Notes: generated by a model not told the origin, from the letters alone. A stretch of 64,000 nt of DNA from Streptomyces sp. NBC_00370 (GCF_036084755.1 NZ_CP107968.1:2734501-2798500); one strand, 5' to 3'. Counted from the stretch's first letter, positions 1-8,620 are shown. Translations and numbers: made by a program.

Positions 1-137
1 CCCTTCAGCGGCTGCGTGACAATCTCACCGACTGCATCGGCTGCGGCTGTCTCTCGCTGGACCGCTGCGTCCTGTCCAACCCGGGCGACGAACTGGCCTC
101 GCACGGCCCCGGACCCCGGCGGCTGATAGAGGACTGA
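1..137 (+). CDS. soxR: SoxR redox-sensing regulator, C-terminal end (partial)
   Basis: Only the last 44 codons lie in the window, in frame 3, ending with TGA at 135-137. The tail carries the cysteine pattern CIGCGCLSLDRC (C-x2-C-x-C-x5-C), which in SoxR binds the [2Fe-2S] cluster that senses redox-active compounds. In Streptomyces SoxR responds mainly to endogenous redox-active molecules such as actinorhodin-type pigments and switches on a few export and oxidoreductase genes. The MerR-type DNA-binding part lies outside the window. The cluster motif makes the assignment firm. Confidence 0.9.
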   Translation, partial: LQRLRDNLTDCIGCGCLSLDRCVLSNPGDELASHGPGPRRLIED

Positions 138-149
138 CCTCGTCGTACC

Positions 150-947
150 GTGACCGGTATGACGACCGAGGCTCCAGAACTGCTCATCGAGGTGGACGGG
201 CGTCCGGCCACCGAGTCCGACCTGCGGATGCGCGCGCTCAACAACTACGGGCACTTCACCGCCATGCAGGTCAGGGGCGGCGGGGTGCGCGGCATCGATC
301 TGCATGTCGCCCGTCTTGACGCGGCGAGCCAGGAGCTGTTCGGCGTGGGTGTGGCGGGCGAGCGGGTACGGGCGCTGCTGCGGCACGCGCTCGGTGACGT
401 CGAGGACGCGTCGGCGCGGGTGTACGTGCATCAGGCCGAGCTGCCTTCGGAGTTGAGCCTGATGGTGACCGTACGGCCGCCGGCGGTGCAGGACGAGCGG
501 GCGGTGAGCCTGATGTCCGTCCCGTACGAGCGCCCCGCCGCCCATCTCAAGCATCTGGGCGGCTTCGGGCAGATCTACCACGGTCATCGCGCGGTCCGGG
601 CGGGGTTCGACGACGCGCTGCTGACCGGTCCGGGTGGGGTCGTCCTGGAAGGCAGCATCGCGAACGTCGGCTTCTGGGACGGCAGTTCGGTGATCTGGCC
701 GCAGGGCGCCATCCTGACGGGCATCACCATGGCGCTGGTCGAGCCCCGGCTGGCCAGTGCGGGCCTGGCTTCCGTACGGCGCGAGGTCACGCTGCCGGAA
801 CTGGCGGGTTTCCGGGCCGCGTTCCACACCAACTCGCACGGCGTGGTGCCGGTGAGCCGGATCGACGACGTCGAGTTCCCTGGCGACGCGGAGCTGTTGG
901 CGCGGGTGCGGGCCGTGTACGAGTCGGTGGAGTGGGAGCGCCCCTGA
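150..947 (+). CDS. Class IV PLP-dependent aminotransferase
   Basis: This 265-residue protein has the fold-type IV aminotransferase signature. A lysine in the AHLKHLGG segment is a candidate Schiff-base residue, followed by DDALLTGPGGVVLEGSIANV, where Glu and Asn of the E-G-x-x-x-N motif contact PLP. The family includes branched-chain aminotransferases, D-amino acid aminotransferases and aminodeoxychorismate lyase; the sequence alone does not choose between them. The start is GTG at 150, with an in-frame ATG at 159 as an alternative. It lies 12 bp after soxR on the same strand, which may reflect read-through rather than shared function. Confidence 0.8.
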   Translation: MTGMTTEAPELLIEVDGRPATESDLRMRALNNYGHFTAMQVRGGGVRGIDLHVARLDAASQELFGVGVAGERVRALLRHALGDVEDASARVYVHQAELPSELSLMVTVRPPAVQDERAVSLMSVPYERPAAHLKHLGGFGQIYHGHRAVRAGFDDALLTGPGGVVLEGSIANVGFWDGSSVIWPQGAILTGITMALVEPRLASAGLASVRREVTLPELAGFRAAFHTNSHGVVPVSRIDDVEFPGDAELLARVRAVYESVEWERP

Positions 948-962
948 CCGGCCGGGGGCGCC

Positions 963-1595
963 TCAGGCGGCCGGCTGAGCCGGGGCCGTGGCGGGCGGCC
1001 AACTGCGCAGGGTCATGTCGGCCACCTGCTGGAGGACGTCGCGCGTGACACCGCCGGCGGCCTGGACGGCGATGCCGTTCGCCACGGTCATGAGGTGCCG
1101 GGCGAGCAGACCGGGATCGGCGTCGGGCGGCAGGTCGCCTTCGTCCACGGCCTGCTGGAAGCGGTCGCTGAGGTAGGAGACGTGCTCGTCGCGCCAGGCG
1201 GCGAGGGTGTCGCGGGCATGACTTCCCGGCTCACCGGCGGCGAGGGACCCCTGGACACCGAGGCACCCGGCCGGGCCGGCGGCGCCGGTGGTGGCCAGGA
1301 CCGCGCCGTTGAGCATCGCGGCGGCCACCTCGCGGGCGGTCGGCTCCCGCAGGGCGCGGACCCCGTACGAGGCGGGGCCCTCCGTGTAGCGCTCCAGGCA
1401 CTTCCGGAACAGCTCCTCCTTGTTGCCGAAAGCCGCGTACATGCTGGTGCGGTTGATCCCCATGGCGGCGGTCAGGTCGGTGAGGCTGGCGCCTTCGTAG
1501 CCCTGCCCCCAGAAGACCCGCATGGCGCGTTCCAGGGCCTCTTCGGTGTCGAATCCCCTCGGCCGGCCGACCGGCGCCTTCTGTCCGGTGTCCAT
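963..1595 (-). CDS. TetR-family transcriptional regulator
   Basis: The protein has 210 residues. An N-terminal TetR helix-turn-helix spans about residues 35-65 (GASLTDLTAAMGINRTSMYAAF), followed by a variable ligand-binding helical domain. The ATG at 1595 gives the canonical N-terminus MDTGQ; the frame is open further upstream but would run into the promoter region. It is transcribed away from the SDR gene at 1690, and the 94-bp gap holds palindromes that fit a TetR operator. The likely role is repression of itself and of the neighbouring dehydrogenase, relieved by an unknown ligand. Confidence 0.88.
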   Translation of the reverse strand: MDTGQKAPVGRPRGFDTEEALERAMRVFWGQGYEGASLTDLTAAMGINRTSMYAAFGNKEELFRKCLERYTEGPASYGVRALREPTAREVAAAMLNGAVLATTGAAGPAGCLGVQGSLAAGEPGSHARDTLAAWRDEHVSYLSDRFQQAVDEGDLPPDADPGLLARHLMTVANGIAVQAAGGVTRDVLQQVADMTLRSWPPATAPAQPAA

Positions 1596-1610
1596 GGCAT
1601 CGATCGTACC

Positions 1611-1670
1611 TCTTCCGTACCGGTCGGTGCGGAAGGTGCTACGGTCTTTTTCGGTACCGATCGGTACCGA
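1611..1670. promoter_or_regulatory. Candidate TetR operators in the divergent promoter
   Basis: The gap between the TetR and SDR genes contains two copies of the perfect palindrome TCGGTACCGA back to back at 1651-1670. A longer imperfect palindrome with arms CTTCCG...CGGAAG lies at about 1612-1634. Such symmetric sites in a divergent TetR intergenic region are typical operators. The sites sit 20-75 bp upstream of the SDR start. Binding by the adjacent regulator is inferred. Confidence 0.7.
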
Positions 1671-1689
1671 ATCTGTGGAGGTCGTGATC

Positions 1690-2436
1690 ATGGGACAGCT
1701 CGAAGGAAAGACCGCCGTCGTCACCGGCGGGAGCAGCGGGATCGGCCTGGCCACCGCCGTCCGGCTGGCGGCGGACGGGGCGCATGTGTTCATCACCGGC
1801 CGGCGCAAGACCGCGCTGGACGCGGCCGTCGAGACCATCGGCCCCGCGGCGGCCACCGGTGTGGTGGGCGACATCGCGAACCTGGCCGACCTGGACCGGC
1901 TCTACGACGCGGTCCGCGCCCGGGGCCGCGGCCTGGACATCGTCTTCGCCAACGCGGGCACCGCGTCGTTCGCGACGCTGGAAGAGGTCACCGAGGAACA
2001 CGTCGACGAGACCTTCGGCGTCAACGTACGGGGCACGCTGTTCACGGTGCAGAAGGCGCTGCCGCTGCTCAACGACGGCGCTTCGGTGATCCTCAACTCC
2101 TCGGTGCGCGCGGACGACGGTGTCGCGGCGTTCGGCACGTACGCGGCCTCGAAGGCGGCGGTACGGTCCTTCGCCCGTACCTGGGCCAACGAGCTGAAGG
2201 ACCGCGGCATCCGGGTCAACGCGATCTCCCCGGGCACCATCGACACCCCCGCGGTCGACGCCGTGGCCGAGGGAGACGCGCCGGTCACCAAGGCCCAGTT
2301 CGTCGCGGGTGTGCCGCTGGGCCGGATCGGCCGCGCCGAAGAGGTCGCCGACGCGGTGGCCTTACTCGCCTCGGCCCGGAGCAGCTTCGTCCTCGGCGCC
2401 AACCTGTACGTGGACGGCGGCGAGAACCAGCTCTGA
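1690..2436 (+). CDS. SDR-family NAD(P)-dependent oxidoreductase
   Basis: A classical short-chain dehydrogenase of 248 residues. The dinucleotide-binding TGGSSGIG lies at residues 12-19, NAG at 88-90, a catalytic Ser near 137, and YAASK at 151-155 with the Tyr and Lys of the catalytic triad. The PG motif at 181-182 follows. A GGAGG about 8 bp upstream supports the ATG at 1690. Codon 225 (2362-2364) is TTA, the rare leucine codon read by bldA tRNA in Streptomyces, so translation may be tied to development. It is probably controlled by the divergent TetR gene. The substrate is unknown. Confidence 0.9.
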   Translation: MGQLEGKTAVVTGGSSGIGLATAVRLAADGAHVFITGRRKTALDAAVETIGPAAATGVVGDIANLADLDRLYDAVRARGRGLDIVFANAGTASFATLEEVTEEHVDETFGVNVRGTLFTVQKALPLLNDGASVILNSSVRADDGVAAFGTYAASKAAVRSFARTWANELKDRGIRVNAISPGTIDTPAVDAVAEGDAPVTKAQFVAGVPLGRIGRAEEVADAVALLASARSSFVLGANLYVDGGENQL

Positions 2437-2654
2437 GCCGTACCGGGCCCGTGGCGCGGGCTCGTCACCCGTTCGGCGCGTGCGGGGGTGGCGAGCGGGT
2501 CTGTTCGTCGGCCTCGGCCGTGACCTGCGGTGACGGCGTTTGGCAAGCCTGACACGCGCTCCTGGGGGCGGGAATCTGATCGGCCATCAGCAGGCGTGCG
2601 GCTCGTGGTGGCACTTACCTCGGAGGAGACCCGCGATTCCGACGGAGGATCACC

Positions 2655-3392
2655 ATGCGCAGCACTGCACGCCTGCTGACCGGTGCCGCCCTCGCGGCTG
2701 CCTCGCTCGGACTGATGACCGCGAGCGCCACCGGTGCCTTCGCGGATGCCGGTGACGCCGGCGGCGGGGACTTCGGTGGCACCGAGGCCGGAGCCGGTGA
2801 GGTCCCGGGGGGCGAGATTCCGGACGTCCCGGACGAGGAGCGCCTCGGTGGCGAGGTTCCCGGTGGGGAGCACGGCGACGTGGGTCCCGGCGGCGGGGAC
2901 TGGGGTGGTGACCACGGGGACGGCGACCAGGGCGGCGATCAGTGGGGCGGCGGGGATCACGGCGGCGGGAAGCCCGGGGTGCTTGAGGTGACCCCGGCGA
3001 GCGCGCCTCCCGGCGCGACCGTCACCGTCAACACCACGGCCTGCGGCCCCGGCGGCTACGCCAAGGGCGACGCCCGCGAACTCGGTGCCGGGGAGTTCGA
3101 GCTGAAGGCCGAGACGCACAAAGAGGTCGTGGTCGGTCACTTCACGGTGCCGGACGGCGCCAGGCCCGGCACGTACCGGATCGTCGCGAAGTGCAAGAAC
3201 GGCAAGGAGGCCGACGGTGATGTCACCGTACGGGCCCATTCAGGGCCGGTCGGCCATGTGAAGACGGGGGTCGGCGGCAGCGTCGGGCCCGACACCACCC
3301 AGATCGCGGCGGGGACGGCCGTACTGGCCGCCGCCGCCGTGGGCGGGACCCTGCTCCTGCGTCGCCGGGCGAGCGGCACGCAGGAGGACTAG
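2655..3392 (+). CDS. Secreted Gly/Asp-rich surface protein with C-terminal membrane anchor
   Basis: The 245-residue protein starts with a signal peptide (positively charged N-terminus, then LLTGAALAAASLGLMTASA, likely cleavage near residue 32). A low-complexity Gly/Asp/Glu-rich stretch runs to about residue 108. A compact domain of about 85 residues then starts at LEVTPASAPPGATVTV and contains two cysteines. The end is a hydrophobic segment followed by LLLRRR. A GGAGG 6 bp before the ATG is a strong ribosome site. No LPXTG is visible, yet the hydrophobic-plus-Arg tail and the sortase gene 120 bp downstream suggest it is that enzyme's substrate. The function is unknown. Confidence 0.8.
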   Translation: MRSTARLLTGAALAAASLGLMTASATGAFADAGDAGGGDFGGTEAGAGEVPGGEIPDVPDEERLGGEVPGGEHGDVGPGGGDWGGDHGDGDQGGDQWGGGDHGGGKPGVLEVTPASAPPGATVTVNTTACGPGGYAKGDARELGAGEFELKAETHKEVVVGHFTVPDGARPGTYRIVAKCKNGKEADGDVTVRAHSGPVGHVKTGVGGSVGPDTTQIAAGTAVLAAAAVGGTLLLRRRASGTQED

Positions 3393-3455
3393 GAGGTCCC
3401 GTCCGGGCGTCCCCGCCCCCGTCATGCTCATCGCTGACCGGGGCGGGGAACCTCT

Positions 3456-3486
3456 GTCCCGGATCCCGCAGTCCCGGATCCCCGCA
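3456..3486. repeat. Short tandem repeat between surface protein and sortase genes
   Basis: Two head-to-tail copies of GTCCCGGATCCCGCA, the second with one extra C, lie just before the sortase gene. They may be replication slippage or a small regulatory duplication. No function can be assigned. Confidence 0.7.
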
Positions 3487-3512
3487 TCCCAGCCGCGGAA
3501 AGGTCGCTCACC

Positions 3513-4136
3513 GTGCCGGTCACCGCCCAGGTCAGGAGGAAGGGCTGGCTGCTCGCCGCCGTCGCCTGTACGGGTGTCTGGCTCGTCCAGAACGGCGCGC
3601 GCCCGGTCACCCCGCCCGCCCCTTCGGCCGCGCAGGCCTTCGCCGCCGGGCCAGGACACCACAGCCGGGCGGCGGCCGACCCGATGCCCGCGTCGGCGCC
3701 GGTACGGCTGCGCATCCCGGAGATCGAGGTCGACGCGCCGCTGATGCGGCTCGGCCTCGCCGCCGACGGCAGTCTCGCCGTACCGCCGGCCGCGAACAGC
3801 AACCTCGCCGGGTGGTACGGGGGCGGCGCGGCGCCCGGCGCCAAGGGGACGGCCGTCATCGCGGGCCATGTCGACAACGCGCGCGGGCCCGCCGTCTTCT
3901 ACTCCCTGGGCACCCTGAAGAAGGGGGACAGGATCGACGTCGTACGCGCGGACTCCCGTACGGCAGTCTTCACCGTGGACGCGGTCGAGGTGTACGAGAA
4001 CGCCGACTTCCCCGACAGCAAGGTGTACGGCTCGGCCGGCCGGGCCGAGCTGCGGGTGATCACCTGCGGCGGCGGCTTCTCGCCGAGGACCGGCTACCAG
4101 GGCAACGTCGTCACGTACGCCCATCTCGTCGGGTGA
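3513..4136 (+). CDS. Class F sortase (cysteine transpeptidase)
   Basis: The protein has 207 residues, with one N-terminal membrane segment (about 11-27), a Pro/Ala-rich linker and a sortase domain from about residue 62. The catalytic residues are visible: His119 in IAGHVDN, Cys185 in VITCGG and Arg192 in SPRTGYQ. Class F enzymes are common in actinobacteria and attach proteins to peptidoglycan at the outer face of the membrane. The GTG start is preceded by GGAAAGG. The gene follows the secreted protein at 2655-3392 and stops 9 bp before the convergent TauE gene. The pair looks like a sortase with a dedicated substrate. Confidence 0.9.
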   Translation: MPVTAQVRRKGWLLAAVACTGVWLVQNGARPVTPPAPSAAQAFAAGPGHHSRAAADPMPASAPVRLRIPEIEVDAPLMRLGLAADGSLAVPPAANSNLAGWYGGGAAPGAKGTAVIAGHVDNARGPAVFYSLGTLKKGDRIDVVRADSRTAVFTVDAVEVYENADFPDSKVYGSAGRAELRVITCGGGFSPRTGYQGNVVTYAHLVG

Positions 4137-4145
4137 CCGGCCGGC

Positions 4146-4928
4146 TCAGGCCGCCCACTGGTCGAAGGCGAGCTTCGCGATCAGCGAGAACACCACGACC
4201 AGCAGCACCCCGCGTACGAACTCACTGCCCTTCTTGAGCGCCGTCCGCGCGCCCAGCATTCCGCCCGCCAGGTTGAACACGGCCATGAGCGCGGCCAGTT
4301 GCCAGAGCACCGTGCCCTGGTAGGCGAACATCGCGAGCGCGCCCCCGTTGGTGCAGACGTTCACGATCTTCGCGTTGGCGGACGCGGTGACCAGGTCGAG
4401 CCGCAGTACGGCGGTGAGCGCCAGGACCAGGAAGGTCCCGGTGCCGGGGCCGAACAGCCCGTCGTAGAAGCCGATCCCGCCGCCCACGAGGACGATCGCC
4501 AGGACCGTACGCCGCCGCGTGACCGGCCCGGCCCCCGGCTGCGCCCGGCCGAAGCCGGGCCGCAGCAGGACGAAGGCCGCGACCGCCAGCAGCACCACCA
4601 TGATCACCGGCCGCAGCACGTCGCTGCTGATCCCGGCGGCGAAGAAGGCGCCCGTCATCGATCCGGCGAGCGCCACCAGCCCGATCCGCACGGCCGTGCC
4701 CAACTCGACCGGCGCCTTGCGCACATACGTGACGGCGGCGCCGGACGTACCGACGATGGCGACGGCCTTGTTGGTGCCGAGGATGTTCGCCGCCGGCACA
4801 TGCGGCAGCCCGATCAGCAACGCCGGCAGGAGCAGCAGCCCGCCACCGCCCACCACGGCGTCGATCCACCCGGCAGCGAGCGCGGCGAGGCAGAGCAGGG
4901 TGAGCACGGTCAGGGATATGTCGGGCAT
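4146..4928 (-). CDS. TauE/SafE-family membrane exporter
   Basis: This integral membrane protein of 260 residues has about eight hydrophobic segments and the typical N-terminal half (DAVVGGGGLLLLPALL followed by AANILGTNKA) that is duplicated in weaker form in the second half (GFYDGLFGPGTGTFLVLAL). The family moves small organic or inorganic anions such as sulfite, sulfoacetate or taurine-derived compounds across the membrane. The ATG at 4928 has AGGG at good spacing; a GTG at 4934 is also in frame. The exact substrate is not shown by the sequence. Confidence 0.85.
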   Translation of the reverse strand: MPDISLTVLTLLCLAALAAGWIDAVVGGGGLLLLPALLIGLPHVPAANILGTNKAVAIVGTSGAAVTYVRKAPVELGTAVRIGLVALAGSMTGAFFAAGISSDVLRPVIMVVLLAVAAFVLLRPGFGRAQPGAGPVTRRRTVLAIVLVGGGIGFYDGLFGPGTGTFLVLALTAVLRLDLVTASANAKIVNVCTNGGALAMFAYQGTVLWQLAALMAVFNLAGGMLGARTALKKGSEFVRGVLLVVVFSLIAKLAFDQWAA

Positions 4929-4994
4929 GATCACGACCCTAGGGTCTGTCGTGTGGATCTTGCGCCCGCCCCGCCGCCGGCCCGCTGTGCGGCG

Positions 4995-5417
4995 TCAGCT
5001 CTGTCCCGCGACGGCGGCCGGGTCCATCCACATGATCTCCCACTGGTGGTGGTCCGGGTCCAGGAACGAGCGCTGGTACATGAAGCCGTGGTCCTGCGGG
5101 TCGAGGGCGGGTGAGCCGCCTGCGGCGAGAGCCGCGTCCACCAGTTCGTCCACCGCGGTGCGGCTCTCGGCGTTGAGACAGATCAGCGCCTCGGCGGTCG
5201 TCTCGGCGTCGGCGACGTCCTTCTTCGTGAAGTCCTTGAAGCGGGACTTCTCCAGGAGCATCACGAAGATGGTGTCGCTGATGACGACGCACGCCGTCCG
5301 GTCGTCCGAGAACTGTGGATTGCTCGCGTAGCCGAGCTTCTCGAAGAAGGTCTTGGAGACCTCGACATCGCTGACCGGCAGGTTGAGGAAGATCATCGCG
5401 GGCATCGGCCGTCTCAT
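4995..5417 (-). CDS. VOC-family (glyoxalase-like) protein
   Basis: A 140-residue protein with one vicinal oxygen chelate domain: MIFLNLPVSDVEVSKTFFEKLGY at the start, and FLDPDHHQWEIMWMDP at the end, matching the paired beta-alpha-beta-beta-beta modules of glyoxalase and bleomycin-resistance proteins. Members bind a metal ion or sequester a drug. The Glu in HQWEIMW is the expected C-terminal metal ligand. Starts at 5417 (MRRPM), 5405 (MPAM) or 5396 are all possible; the first is used. The substrate is unknown. Confidence 0.8.
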   Translation of the reverse strand: MRRPMPAMIFLNLPVSDVEVSKTFFEKLGYASNPQFSDDRTACVVISDTIFVMLLEKSRFKDFTKKDVADAETTAEALICLNAESRTAVDELVDAALAAGGSPALDPQDHGFMYQRSFLDPDHHQWEIMWMDPAAVAGQS

Positions 5418-5510
5418 TTCTCTCGGCGCGCCAGGCGCGCGTTCGAAAGGACAGACCGGGCCCCCGCCGGAAACTCATCGGCGCCGAGCGGGGAATCTCG
5501 GCAGCATGAC

Positions 5511-5560
5511 GCGGCGGGACGGGCCGGACCCCCGCACGGGTTCCGGCCCCGTCCCGCCGC
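5511..5560. terminator. Strong GC hairpin downstream of ppdK
   Basis: An inverted repeat of roughly 21 bp per arm (GCGGCGGGACGGG paired with CCCGTCCCGCCGC, extended by CCGG and ACCC/GGGT with small bulges) and a short loop lies about 70 bp after the ppdK stop on the minus strand. There is no U-tract, as is usual in Streptomyces terminators. Confidence 0.65.
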
Positions 5561-5632
5561 GCGTCCCGGAGCCGCCCGCCGGACCCGTGAGGGGCGGGCG
5601 GATTGCGGACGGCCCCGGTGTCTCGGGGGGCG

Positions 5633-8338
5633 TTAGGCGCCTGCCGCCGCGCGGCCCGCTTCCAGCCGCGCCACCGGGATGCGGAACGGCGAGCAGGACA
5701 CGTAGTCGAGGCCGACGGCGTGGAAGAAGTGCACCGACTCCGGGTCGCCGCCGTGCTCACCGCAGATCCCGAGCTTCAGATCCGGCCGGGTCGCCCGGCC
5801 CGCCTCGCACGCGCTGCGTACGAGCGCGCCGACGCCGTCGCGGTCGATCGTCTCGAACGGGGAGACCCCGAAGATGCCCTTCTCCAGGTACGCGGTGAAG
5901 AAGCTCGCCTCCACGTCGTCGCGGGAGAAGCCCCACACGGTCTGGGTCAGGTCGTTCGTGCCGAACGAGAAGAACTCGGCGGCCTCGGCGAGCTGACCCG
6001 CCGTCAGCGCGGCGCGCGGCAGCTCGATCATCGTGCCGATCGCCAGCTTCAGCTCGACACCCGTCGCCTTCTCGACGTCGGCGATGACCTGGCGCGCCTC
6101 GTCGCTGACGATCTCCAGCTCCTGGACCGTGCCGACGAGCGGGATCATGATCTCGGCGCGCGGGTCGCCCTTGCTGTTCTTGCGGTCGGCCGCCGCCTCG
6201 GCGATGGCCCGTACCTGCATGGCGAAGAGGCCGGGGATGACCAGGCCGAGCCGTACCCCGCGCAGCCCGAGCATCGGGTTCTGCTCGTGCAGTTTGTGTA
6301 CGGCCTGCAGGAGCCGCAGATCGTTCTCGTTGTGGTCCTTGCGGGCCTCGGCCAGGGCGACACGGACCGACAACTCCGTGATGTCGGGCAGGAATTCGTG
6401 CAGCGGCGGGTCCAGCAGCCGTACCGTGACCGGCAGTCCGTCCATCGCCTCGAACAGCTCGGTGAAGTCCTTCTTCTGCAGCGGCAGCAGGGCGCCGAGC
6501 GCCGTCTCGCGCTCGTCGTCCGTGTCGGCGAGGATCAGCTTCTCGACCATGGCCCTGCGTTCGCCGAGGAACATGTGCTCGGTGCGGCAGAGCCCGATGC
6601 CCTGGGCTCCGAACCGGCGGGCGCGCAGGGCGTCTTCGGTGTTGTCCGCGTTGGCCCGCACCCGCAGCCTGCGGCGCCGGTCGGCGTACGCCATCATCCG
6701 GTGCACGGCTTCGACGAGTTCGTCGGCGTCGTCGGCGCCCGCGTGCATCCGGCCCTCGAAGTACTCGACCACGGGCGAGGGGACGACGGGCACCTCACCG
6801 AGGTAGACCTTGCCGGTCGAGCCGTCGACGGAGACGACGTCGCCCTCCTCGATGACCGTCGAACCGACCGTCAGCCGACGGGCCTTGGTGTCGACCTCCA
6901 GCTCCTCAGCGCCGCACACACAGGTCTTGCCCATGCCACGGGCGACGACGGCGGCGTGCGAGGTCTTGCCGCCGCGCGAGGTCAGGATGCCCTCCGCTGC
7001 GATGATGCCGTCGAGGTCGTCGGGGTTGGTCTCCCGGCGGATGAGGATGACCTTCTCCCCCGAGCGCGACCACTTGACGGCGGTGTACGAGTCGAAGACG
7101 GCCTTGCCGACGGCGGCGCCCGGCGACGCGGCGATACCGCGTCCGAGCAACTGCCGCTTCGCGCCCTCGTCGAAGCGCGGGAACATCAGCTGGGCGAGCT
7201 GGGCGCCGTTGACGCGCTGGAGCGCTTCCGCCTCGTCGATCAGTCCCTGGTCGACCAGTTGCGTGGCGATCCGGAAGGCGGCGCCCGCCGTGCGCTTGCC
7301 GACCCGGGTCTGGAGCATCCACAACTGGCCGCGCTCGATGGTGAATTCGATGTCGCACAGATCGCGGTAGTGCGTCTCCAGCGTCTCCATGATCTGCATC
7401 AGCTGGTCGTACGAGGCCTTGTCGATGGTCTCCAGATCGGCGAGCGGCACGGTGTTGCGGATGCCGGCGACGACGTCCTCGCCCTGCGCGTTCTGCAAGT
7501 AGTCGCCGTAGACGCCCTGGTGGCCGCTGGCCGGGTCGCGGGTGAAGGCCACGCCCGTACCGGAGTCGGGGCCGAGGTTGCCGAAGACCATCGAGCAGAC
7601 CGTGACGGCCGTTCCGAGGTCGCCGGGGATGCGCTCCTGGCGGCGGTAGAGCTTGGCGCGGTCGGTGTTCCACGAGTCGAAGACGGCGCGGATCGCGAGG
7701 TCCATCTGCACGCGCGGGTCCTGCGGGAAGTCCCGCCCGGTGTGCCGGGAGACGATCTTCTTGAACTGCTTGACCAGCTTCTTGAGGTCCCCTGCGGCCA
7801 GATCGACGTCGGTCGCCGCGTTGTTGGCCCGCTTGGTCTCCTCCAGCGCCTCCTCGAAGAGTTCGGCGTCGACACCGAGGACGGTGGCCCCGAACATCTG
7901 GATGAGCCGCCGGTAGGAGTCCCAGGCGAACCGCTCGTCGCCCGACTGCTTGGCGAGCCCGGCGACCGAGTCGTCGGAGAGCCCGACGTTCAGGACGGTG
8001 TCCATCATGCCCGGCATGGAGAACTTCGCCCCGGAGCGTACGGAGACCAGCAGCGGATCGTCGGCCTGGCCGAGCCGCTTGGCCATCTTCTTCTCCAGCG
8101 CTTCGAGATGGGCGCTCACCTCGTCACCCAGTGCCGCCGGTTCGGTCCCGCTGTCGAGATAGACGGTGCACGCCTCGGTGGTGATGGTGAAACCGGGCGG
8201 GACGGGCAGCCCGAGATTGGTCATCTCGGCGAGGTTGGCGCCCTTGCCGCCGAGCAGATCCTTCAGATCCTTGTTGCCCTCGGTGAAGTCGAAGACGTAC
8301 TTCGGTGCCTTCTCGGTCTTCTCCTGCTTTTCCGACAC
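5633..8338 (-). CDS. ppdK: Pyruvate, phosphate dikinase
   Basis: The enzyme interconverts pyruvate + ATP + Pi and phosphoenolpyruvate + AMP + PPi in the cytosol. The protein has 901 residues, the usual length. An N-terminal ATP-grasp part begins with LLGGKGANLAEMTNLGLPVPPGF. The swivelling domain carries the phosphorylated His461 in GGKTSHAAVVARG. A C-terminal PEP-binding barrel has its active-site Cys near 859 in GICGEHGG. The GTG at 8338 is chosen because GAGGAG lies 9 bp upstream. The gene stands alone between two hairpins and probably serves gluconeogenic or pyrophosphate balance. Confidence 0.96.
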   Translation of the reverse strand: MSEKQEKTEKAPKYVFDFTEGNKDLKDLLGGKGANLAEMTNLGLPVPPGFTITTEACTVYLDSGTEPAALGDEVSAHLEALEKKMAKRLGQADDPLLVSVRSGAKFSMPGMMDTVLNVGLSDDSVAGLAKQSGDERFAWDSYRRLIQMFGATVLGVDAELFEEALEETKRANNAATDVDLAAGDLKKLVKQFKKIVSRHTGRDFPQDPRVQMDLAIRAVFDSWNTDRAKLYRRQERIPGDLGTAVTVCSMVFGNLGPDSGTGVAFTRDPASGHQGVYGDYLQNAQGEDVVAGIRNTVPLADLETIDKASYDQLMQIMETLETHYRDLCDIEFTIERGQLWMLQTRVGKRTAGAAFRIATQLVDQGLIDEAEALQRVNGAQLAQLMFPRFDEGAKRQLLGRGIAASPGAAVGKAVFDSYTAVKWSRSGEKVILIRRETNPDDLDGIIAAEGILTSRGGKTSHAAVVARGMGKTCVCGAEELEVDTKARRLTVGSTVIEEGDVVSVDGSTGKVYLGEVPVVPSPVVEYFEGRMHAGADDADELVEAVHRMMAYADRRRRLRVRANADNTEDALRARRFGAQGIGLCRTEHMFLGERRAMVEKLILADTDDERETALGALLPLQKKDFTELFEAMDGLPVTVRLLDPPLHEFLPDITELSVRVALAEARKDHNENDLRLLQAVHKLHEQNPMLGLRGVRLGLVIPGLFAMQVRAIAEAAADRKNSKGDPRAEIMIPLVGTVQELEIVSDEARQVIADVEKATGVELKLAIGTMIELPRAALTAGQLAEAAEFFSFGTNDLTQTVWGFSRDDVEASFFTAYLEKGIFGVSPFETIDRDGVGALVRSACEAGRATRPDLKLGICGEHGGDPESVHFFHAVGLDYVSCSPFRIPVARLEAGRAAAGA

Positions 8339-8593
8339 GGGTCTCGACTCCTCGGAGGACGACGCGCTGGCTGCCCTGACGGCGAGGAACATACCCAGAT
8401 CAAAGGCGTCCGGACATGTCCACCTGGCCGTCGCACGGCCTTAACCACTCGTCCGCCACTGGATCGAATGCGCATGGCGGACGCCGACGCGGTCCGCACG
8501 GCTTCATGCCTCGAACCGGGCATGACCCGCCGATGACCCTTCCCGCTCACCTGAGCGGTGACAACGACGTCTGAGTTCATCCTTCGAACACCA

Positions 8594-8620
8594 AAGGGGT
8601 GGCACGCAGTGCCACCCCTT
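8594..8620. terminator. Hairpin terminator after the ABC/HAD operon
   Basis: A perfect 12-bp stem (AAGGGGTGGCAC / GTGCCACCCCTT) with a 3-base loop lies 63 bp beyond the stop of the HAD gene and upstream of ppdK. It ends the importer operon on the minus strand. The rest of the 345-bp gap (8339-8683) shows nothing else clear apart from the ppdK ribosome site. Confidence 0.8.

Noticed and set aside
3424..3744. A 106-codon frame overlapping the sortase gene
   Set aside because: Another frame of the same strand codes the sortase with all catalytic residues; this one is Arg/Pro-rich noise.
5603..8536. A 977-codon open frame on the plus strand across ppdK
   Set aside because: It is antisense to a clear pyruvate phosphate dikinase; its translation is low-complexity and shows no family motif. 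Long antisense frames are common in DNA with G/C at third codon positions.
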